DNA of 45,774 bases, taken from assembly GCF_003129925.1 (NCBI RefSeq), contig NZ_QFFN01000019.1, positions 1 to 45,774 of the forward strand, in the 5' to 3' direction. Positions 41,566 to 45,774 of this stretch are shown here, piece after piece. Numbering within the stretch: the first letter of the stretch is position 1; each line of letters opens with the position of its first letter. Origin of the DNA: Bifidobacterium catulorum (GTDB lineage Bacteria; Actinomycetota; Actinomycetes; Actinomycetales; Bifidobacteriaceae). The position numbers were made by a program, and so were the translations under genes. The notes below the pieces were generated by a model, which ran no database searches, was not told the origin of the DNA, and was given only the letters and a program-made list of their open reading frames with translations.

Positions 41566-44355
41566 GTGAACAGCACAACAGCCGATACCACCGTGAACGT
41601 CATACGGGCGCACGCCGATGCACCGTCCGGGGCGGACCTTCCCGGCGCCCCCACGCATATCCGCATCAACGACCGCATCGCCCCGGTCGATCTGGCGCCG
41701 GAATCCGACGTCGACGTCCGATGGTGGTTCGGACCGGCCGCCGCGTCGTCGTCCGCGCCGGTGCAGGCCACGGAACCCGCATCCGTCGAATGGTCGTCCT
41801 ATCAGATCATCGTCACCGACCATCCGCTCTCCGGCGAGACGGTATGGGACTCCGGCCGCCGCGATTACGACGGCGAATCGGGAATCCTCCTCGACGGCCT
41901 CGCGCTCCCCGCCTCCACCAGATACTGGCTGGCCGTGCGAGTATGGGACGACGCCGGCCGTGTCTCCGTATGGTCCGATCCGGTGACGTTCGGCACCGGT
42001 GCCGGAGACCACTGGCACGCCGACCCCATCTGGGTGCCCGCAGACGCCGCGGCACCCCGCGCAATCGACGAATCCGCCGAATTCGACCTGCCCGACGAAG
42101 CCGCCGCATCCACCGACGACTCGTTCTTCGTCGGCGAGCGCAAGGCCTCCGATCCACACAACTCCCGCGGCTGGGCGTTCCTGCGCGGCCTGGCCGGCCT
42201 GCCCGACAAGCCCATCGTCTGGGCCACCCTCAACGTAACGGCATCCAGCACACGCGCCGCCCGACAGTTCATATACCGAATCTGGGTCAACGGCACGTTC
42301 GTCGGCTACGGACCCACCTTCCCCGTCGACGGCGAGGCCCGATACGACGGCTACGACGTGACCGACCTGCTCAACGCCGGGGAGGACAACGCCATCGGCG
42401 CGCTCGCCTACACCGTCGAGGACCAGCGGTTCATCGCACAGCTCGACGTCAAATTCGCCGACGGCGAGCTCGCCCACTACGGCACCGACCCCGACTGGCG
42501 GACCCTGCCCGGAACCGCCATCTACCCCGATTCCGCATCCATCGGCACACAGTATTTCGAAGCCCCGGCCGAAAACGTGCAGTCGACGAACTATCCGTTC
42601 GGATTCACGACGCCGGATTTCGACGACGCCGATTGGGCGCCCGCCGCCGTACGCGGCGCGTTCACGGCGCTCGAACCCACGCCCACCGACAAACCGATTG
42701 TGCAATACCATGCCCCGGCGTCATCCCGTCTGACCGATGACGGTCATCTGATCCTTGATTTCGGTCGCACATGGGAGGGAGGCGTGCGCATCACGCGAGA
42801 CGCCGGTCATGGCCACGCCGACCTCAAGATCCGCTATGGCGAAGTGCTCAACCCGGACGGCTCCGTCAAATGGCATCTCAGCGCATTCAACAACTACGAG
42901 GACACGTGGCATCTCGGCGACGGAACCGAAGCCGTGACCATGGAGACATGGGGACTGCGCGTATTCCGTTATGTGGAAATCATCCCATCGGTCGATTCAA
43001 CGGAGGCAATGCGGCATCTCGCCTCCGGCGACGACCGCGTCGAGGCCGCCGCGCTCATCTACCCGTTCGACCGCTCCGCAGCATCGTTCACCTCGTCGGA
43101 CGCCACGTTGGAAGCCGTCTGGAACTTCTGCCGCAACACCATGGAATCAACCAACGGCAACATCTACGCCGACTCGTGGACGCGTGAACGCGCACCATAC
43201 GAAGGCGACGCATGGCTTCAGCAGCACGCGCATCTGGCCGTCGACGACGCCCCCGCGCTCGCCGAATACTCCGTCGACTGGCTGATCGCCAACCGCACGT
43301 GGCCCACCGAATGGCCGCTGTATCTCATCCTCGCTGCCCACGATGCGTGGATGCGCACCGGTTCCATCCGCCAGATAGCAGGCCGCTATGACCAGTTGGT
43401 CGCCCTGCTGCCGACGAAGCACCTCGACCCAGCCTCCGGACTGATCGTCAAGGACCCGGGCGAATCCAGTCACACCGACGGCGACCTCATCGACTGGCCG
43501 CCGGTGGAACGCGACGGATTCGTGTTCGGCCGCGTCAACACGGTCATCAACGCGCTCTCGTCGCAGACGTTCGCCGACATGGCCGACATCGCCGCCGCGC
43601 TCGGTCGCGACGACGACGCCGAGCGGTTCGCCGCCACCGCCTCCCGGATGCGAGCCGCCATGCATGAACGGCTCTATGACGCCGAAGCCGGCACCTACGT
43701 GGATGGTCTGACGGACGGTGCGGATGGCGAACGCATCGCGCATCATTCGCTGCACGCCTCCGCGTTCGCGCTTGCGTTCGCCGATCTTCCGGAAGGCCAG
43801 CGTGAAGCGGTCGGCGCATACCTGCGCGGGCGGGGCATGGCATGCAGCGTGTATGCCGCCAGCGTGTATCTCGCCGGACTGTACGCCGCTGGATTCGGCG
43901 CGGACGCCACGGCGCTGATCGCCGCGCGCGACGGTCTGCGCACATGGGTGAACATGATGGAGAAAGGCGCGGGCGCGACCATGGAGGCGTGGGACGTGGA
44001 GAACAAGCCGAACACCACGTACTCGCATCCGTGGGCCGCGTCGCCGGCGTTCCTGCTGCCCGAGGGGCTGCTGGGCATCCGGCCGACCTCACCCGGCTAT
44101 GCCACGTTCGAGGTGCGGCCGCAGCTGGGCGCGTCGGGGGAGCGAGGCGCCGTGGATTCGGCGGCGGCCACCGTGCCGACCGTGCGCGGGCCCATCACCG
44201 TGCGTGCCGAGCGTGTGCCCGACGGGGGATCGGTCGCCGACACCATCCGTGTGGCCGTTGACGTGCCGTGCCACACCGAGGCCACGGTGCTGACTCCGCA
44301 GGGTGCGATCGCCGCCGCACACCTCACCCCCGGTCATCATGAACTCGTGCTGTGA
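41566..44355 (+). CDS. Alpha-L-rhamnosidase (GH78)
   Basis: This 929-residue glycosidase should release rhamnose from plant glycosides or rhamnose-containing polysaccharides. An N-terminal fibronectin-like domain (residues 50-140, ending WSDPVTFGTG) comes first. Beta-sandwich domains follow, with RIWVNGTFVGYGP and VQYHAPASSRLTDDGHLILDFGRTWEGGVRI. The (alpha/alpha)6 catalytic barrel contains DSWTRERAPYEGDAWLQQ, where GH78 catalytic acids lie. The C-terminal domain starts SHPWAASPAFLLPEGLLGIRPTSPGYATFEVRP. No signal peptide is present, so oligosaccharides or glycosides must be imported. GTG 41566 was chosen because AGGAAAAG lies before it; ATG 41536 and 41545 are in frame. Confidence 0.9.
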   Translation: MNSTTADTTVNVIRAHADAPSGADLPGAPTHIRINDRIAPVDLAPESDVDVRWWFGPAAASSSAPVQATEPASVEWSSYQIIVTDHPLSGETVWDSGRRDYDGESGILLDGLALPASTRYWLAVRVWDDAGRVSVWSDPVTFGTGAGDHWHADPIWVPADAAAPRAIDESAEFDLPDEAAASTDDSFFVGERKASDPHNSRGWAFLRGLAGLPDKPIVWATLNVTASSTRAARQFIYRIWVNGTFVGYGPTFPVDGEARYDGYDVTDLLNAGEDNAIGALAYTVEDQRFIAQLDVKFADGELAHYGTDPDWRTLPGTAIYPDSASIGTQYFEAPAENVQSTNYPFGFTTPDFDDADWAPAAVRGAFTALEPTPTDKPIVQYHAPASSRLTDDGHLILDFGRTWEGGVRITRDAGHGHADLKIRYGEVLNPDGSVKWHLSAFNNYEDTWHLGDGTEAVTMETWGLRVFRYVEIIPSVDSTEAMRHLASGDDRVEAAALIYPFDRSAASFTSSDATLEAVWNFCRNTMESTNGNIYADSWTRERAPYEGDAWLQQHAHLAVDDAPALAEYSVDWLIANRTWPTEWPLYLILAAHDAWMRTGSIRQIAGRYDQLVALLPTKHLDPASGLIVKDPGESSHTDGDLIDWPPVERDGFVFGRVNTVINALSSQTFADMADIAAALGRDDDAERFAATASRMRAAMHERLYDAEAGTYVDGLTDGADGERIAHHSLHASAFALAFADLPEGQREAVGAYLRGRGMACSVYAASVYLAGLYAAGFGADATALIAARDGLRTWVNMMEKGAGATMEAWDVENKPNTTYSHPWAASPAFLLPEGLLGIRPTSPGYATFEVRPQLGASGERGAVDSAAATVPTVRGPITVRAERVPDGGSVADTIRVAVDVPCHTEATVLTPQGAIAAAHLTPGHHELVL

Positions 44356-44598
44356 CCGTGACGCCAAGCCATCTCCATCTTCTGGGCGACTGCTGGTGAC
44401 TGGCTGCGTTGCGGGCACCTGACTCGATATTCCGGGGCCTTGCCGTCGATATACGGAGTACGGCCGTTGGAATATGAACGCCCATGAGAATCGGGTTTGC
44501 GGTCGGATGCCTGCCTTCGCGGGCCGCGTGGCTAAGATTGGAGTAATTCAGACGGCTACGGTGCGCGGCGACGATGCGAGGCCGGGGGAGGAGATGGC
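44356..44598. other. Region between rhamnosidase and lacI-type gene
   Basis: An inverted repeat ATATTCC (44427-44433) with GGAATAT (44469-44475) encloses further G+C-rich pairing and may be a weak terminator or operator. TAAGAT at 44533-44538 is a possible -10 for the regulator gene. No small gene is evident. Confidence 0.4.
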
Positions 44599-45714
44599 AT
44601 GAGAGACATGGCCGATGCAGTCGGTGATGCTCCGGGCGTCTCCGCTCGGCCCGTGCGCCTTGTGGACGTGGCGGCCGAAGCCGGCGTCTCGCCGTCCACG
44701 GTGTCTCGTGCGTTCAAGAACCCCGACCGGGTGAACCCCGCCACCGTGGCGCAGATCCGCGCCGCGGCCGACCGGCTCGGCTATGTGTACCGCCCCTACC
44801 GCAAACGTCCGATGAGAACCTCCGGTCTCATCGGTCTCATCGTCAAGGACGCCGCGGAATCGTCGGCCCTGTTGCGCGGCGCGCAGGACGAGGCGTATGC
44901 GGCGGGACTGGCCATCAGCGTCATCGAATCGAATCGCGGTGGTCAATGGGAGGGATCGTTCGTCGAGGAGGTCGCCGAAACATCGCGCGGCATCCTCATC
45001 GCATCCGACCGCATGGACGACGACCGGCTCGCCCATCTCGCACGCCGCGTGCCCATGGTGGTGCTCAACCGTCCCGTCGACGGCGTCTCCAGCATCGTGC
45101 CGGACGTATCGTCGGGCATTCGTCGGGCATTGTCGCTGCTCGCCTCGAACGGCCACGCGCAAGTGGCATATGTGTCCGGACCGGATTCGTGGGCCGACCG
45201 TTCCCGATGGCACGCCATCCGCGCAGCCGCACCGGTCACGGGGCTTGCGACGCATCGTATCGGCCCGGTGGAACCGTCGGCGCGGGGCGGCGACCAGGCC
45301 GCCCGGATGCTGCTCAACCAAGGGCATCACATGGGTGATGCCGCCGCCACGACCGCAGTCATCGCATACAACGACGCGATCGCCGCGGGCATGATATCGC
45401 GGTTCTTGCAGGACGGCGTGCGTGTGCCGGGCGATCTGTCGATCATCGCGTTCGACGATTCGCCGATCGTCGACGTGGTCCGTCCGAAGCTGACGACCAT
45501 CACGATACCCCGCTCCGAAATCGGCGCGGTCGGAGTGCGGACGCTGCTGCGTATGGATGGAGCGGGAACGTATTCGCTCGACATGTTCGGTGACGCCGAC
45601 ATGGCGTCGTTGCGACTGCCCGACGGCTGCGTGCGGACGGGCGGCGGCGATGTGGTCGCCCTGCCGACGTCGCTGTGCGCACGAGACAGCGTCGGCGCGG
45701 CGCCGTTGCGTTAG
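44599..45714 (+). CDS. LacI-family transcriptional regulator
   Basis: This 371-residue repressor has the LacI helix-turn-helix RLVDVAAEAGVSPSTVSRAFKNPDRVNPATVAQIRAAADRLGY at residues 19-62. A periplasmic-binding-protein-like sugar-sensing domain follows: GLIGLIVKDAAESSALLRGAQDEA, VPMVVLNRPVDGVSSIVPD, TAVIAYNDAIAAGM and DLSIIAFDDSPIVDVVRPKLTTI. About 18 extra residues precede the DNA-binding domain. GGGGGAGGAG lies five bases before ATG 44599. Position suggests it controls the rhamnosidase gene, with a rhamnose-containing effector. That is inference. Confidence 0.92.
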   Translation: MRDMADAVGDAPGVSARPVRLVDVAAEAGVSPSTVSRAFKNPDRVNPATVAQIRAAADRLGYVYRPYRKRPMRTSGLIGLIVKDAAESSALLRGAQDEAYAAGLAISVIESNRGGQWEGSFVEEVAETSRGILIASDRMDDDRLAHLARRVPMVVLNRPVDGVSSIVPDVSSGIRRALSLLASNGHAQVAYVSGPDSWADRSRWHAIRAAAPVTGLATHRIGPVEPSARGGDQAARMLLNQGHHMGDAAATTAVIAYNDAIAAGMISRFLQDGVRVPGDLSIIAFDDSPIVDVVRPKLTTITIPRSEIGAVGVRTLLRMDGAGTYSLDMFGDADMASLRLPDGCVRTGGGDVVALPTSLCARDSVGAAPLR

Positions 45715-45732
45715 GTGGTGTCTGGTGGCGGC

Positions 45733-45774
45733 CTCCCCTCAGTCAGGCTTCGCCTGACAGCTCCCCTCCGTCGG
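45733..45774 (+). repeat. Hairpin repeat element, cut by the window edge
   Basis: CTCCCCTCAGTCAGGC-TT-CGCCTGACAG followed by CTCCCCTCCGTCGG. The inner stem (CAGGC/GCCTG) is perfect. The second arm of the outer hairpin presumably lies beyond the window. Same family as 12371, 20714 and 20826. Confidence 0.8.

Overview
The window reads as a chromosomal segment of a Bifidobacterium, probably a human-gut species. The evidence is high G+C content, a compact Tad pilus locus, a separately encoded aspartokinase regulatory subunit, an actinobacterial class-II leuA, and many copies of a CTCCCCTCAGTC/GACAGCTCCCCTC hairpin repeat in intergenic regions. No database search was possible, so the species is not named.

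Layout. 168-4908: a Tad/Flp pilus locus (tadZ, tadA, tadB, tadC, flp, tadE, tadF-like) with no prepilin peptidase. 5018-5920: a reverse-strand formate/nitrite channel. 6105-9515: dnaX-recR, preceded by a 118-bp duplication of the dnaX 5' end that flanks a palindromic insert. 9695-12315: aspartokinase as two genes, then asd. 12371-12968: a tandem array of hairpin repeats. 13013-18488: two hypothetical genes and an envelope-stress-like set (PspC membrane protein divergent from a histidine kinase and LuxR-type regulator). 18601-25886: leuA with a structured leader, a class A penicillin-binding protein with a long disordered tail, and an LtaS-like glycerophosphate transferase convergent with glf (25887-27065). 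27342-27429: SRP RNA. 27453-34324: a sugar/nucleoside cluster. 34579-34652: tRNA-Arg(ACG). 34899-41367: a PAP2 phosphatase, topA, tmk and holB. 41566-45714: a GH78 alpha-L-rhamnosidase and a LacI regulator. The window ends inside another hairpin repeat.

The most unusual part is 27453-34324. A winged-helix/PfkB fusion has lost the catalytic Asp of the kinase signature (GAGA instead of GAGD) and the KPN motif, so it looks like a pseudokinase repressor that still binds a sugar. Its intact paralogue (GAGD) opens a five-gene operon. The other four genes are a TrpF-fold protein lacking the catalytic Cys, an iron-type alcohol dehydrogenase, a nucleoside hydrolase and an MFS transporter. A promoter with a perfect TTGACA -35 box and an overlapping GTTTAG-N4-CTAAAC operator precedes the operon. 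Taken together this suggests an uncharacterised route that imports a nucleoside or nucleoside-like compound, hydrolyses it, phosphorylates the sugar, isomerises it and reduces it. The chemistry is inference.

Other points of interest are a near-identical 21-bp element upstream of both tadZ and flp, the dnaX 5' duplication, and the hairpin repeat family.
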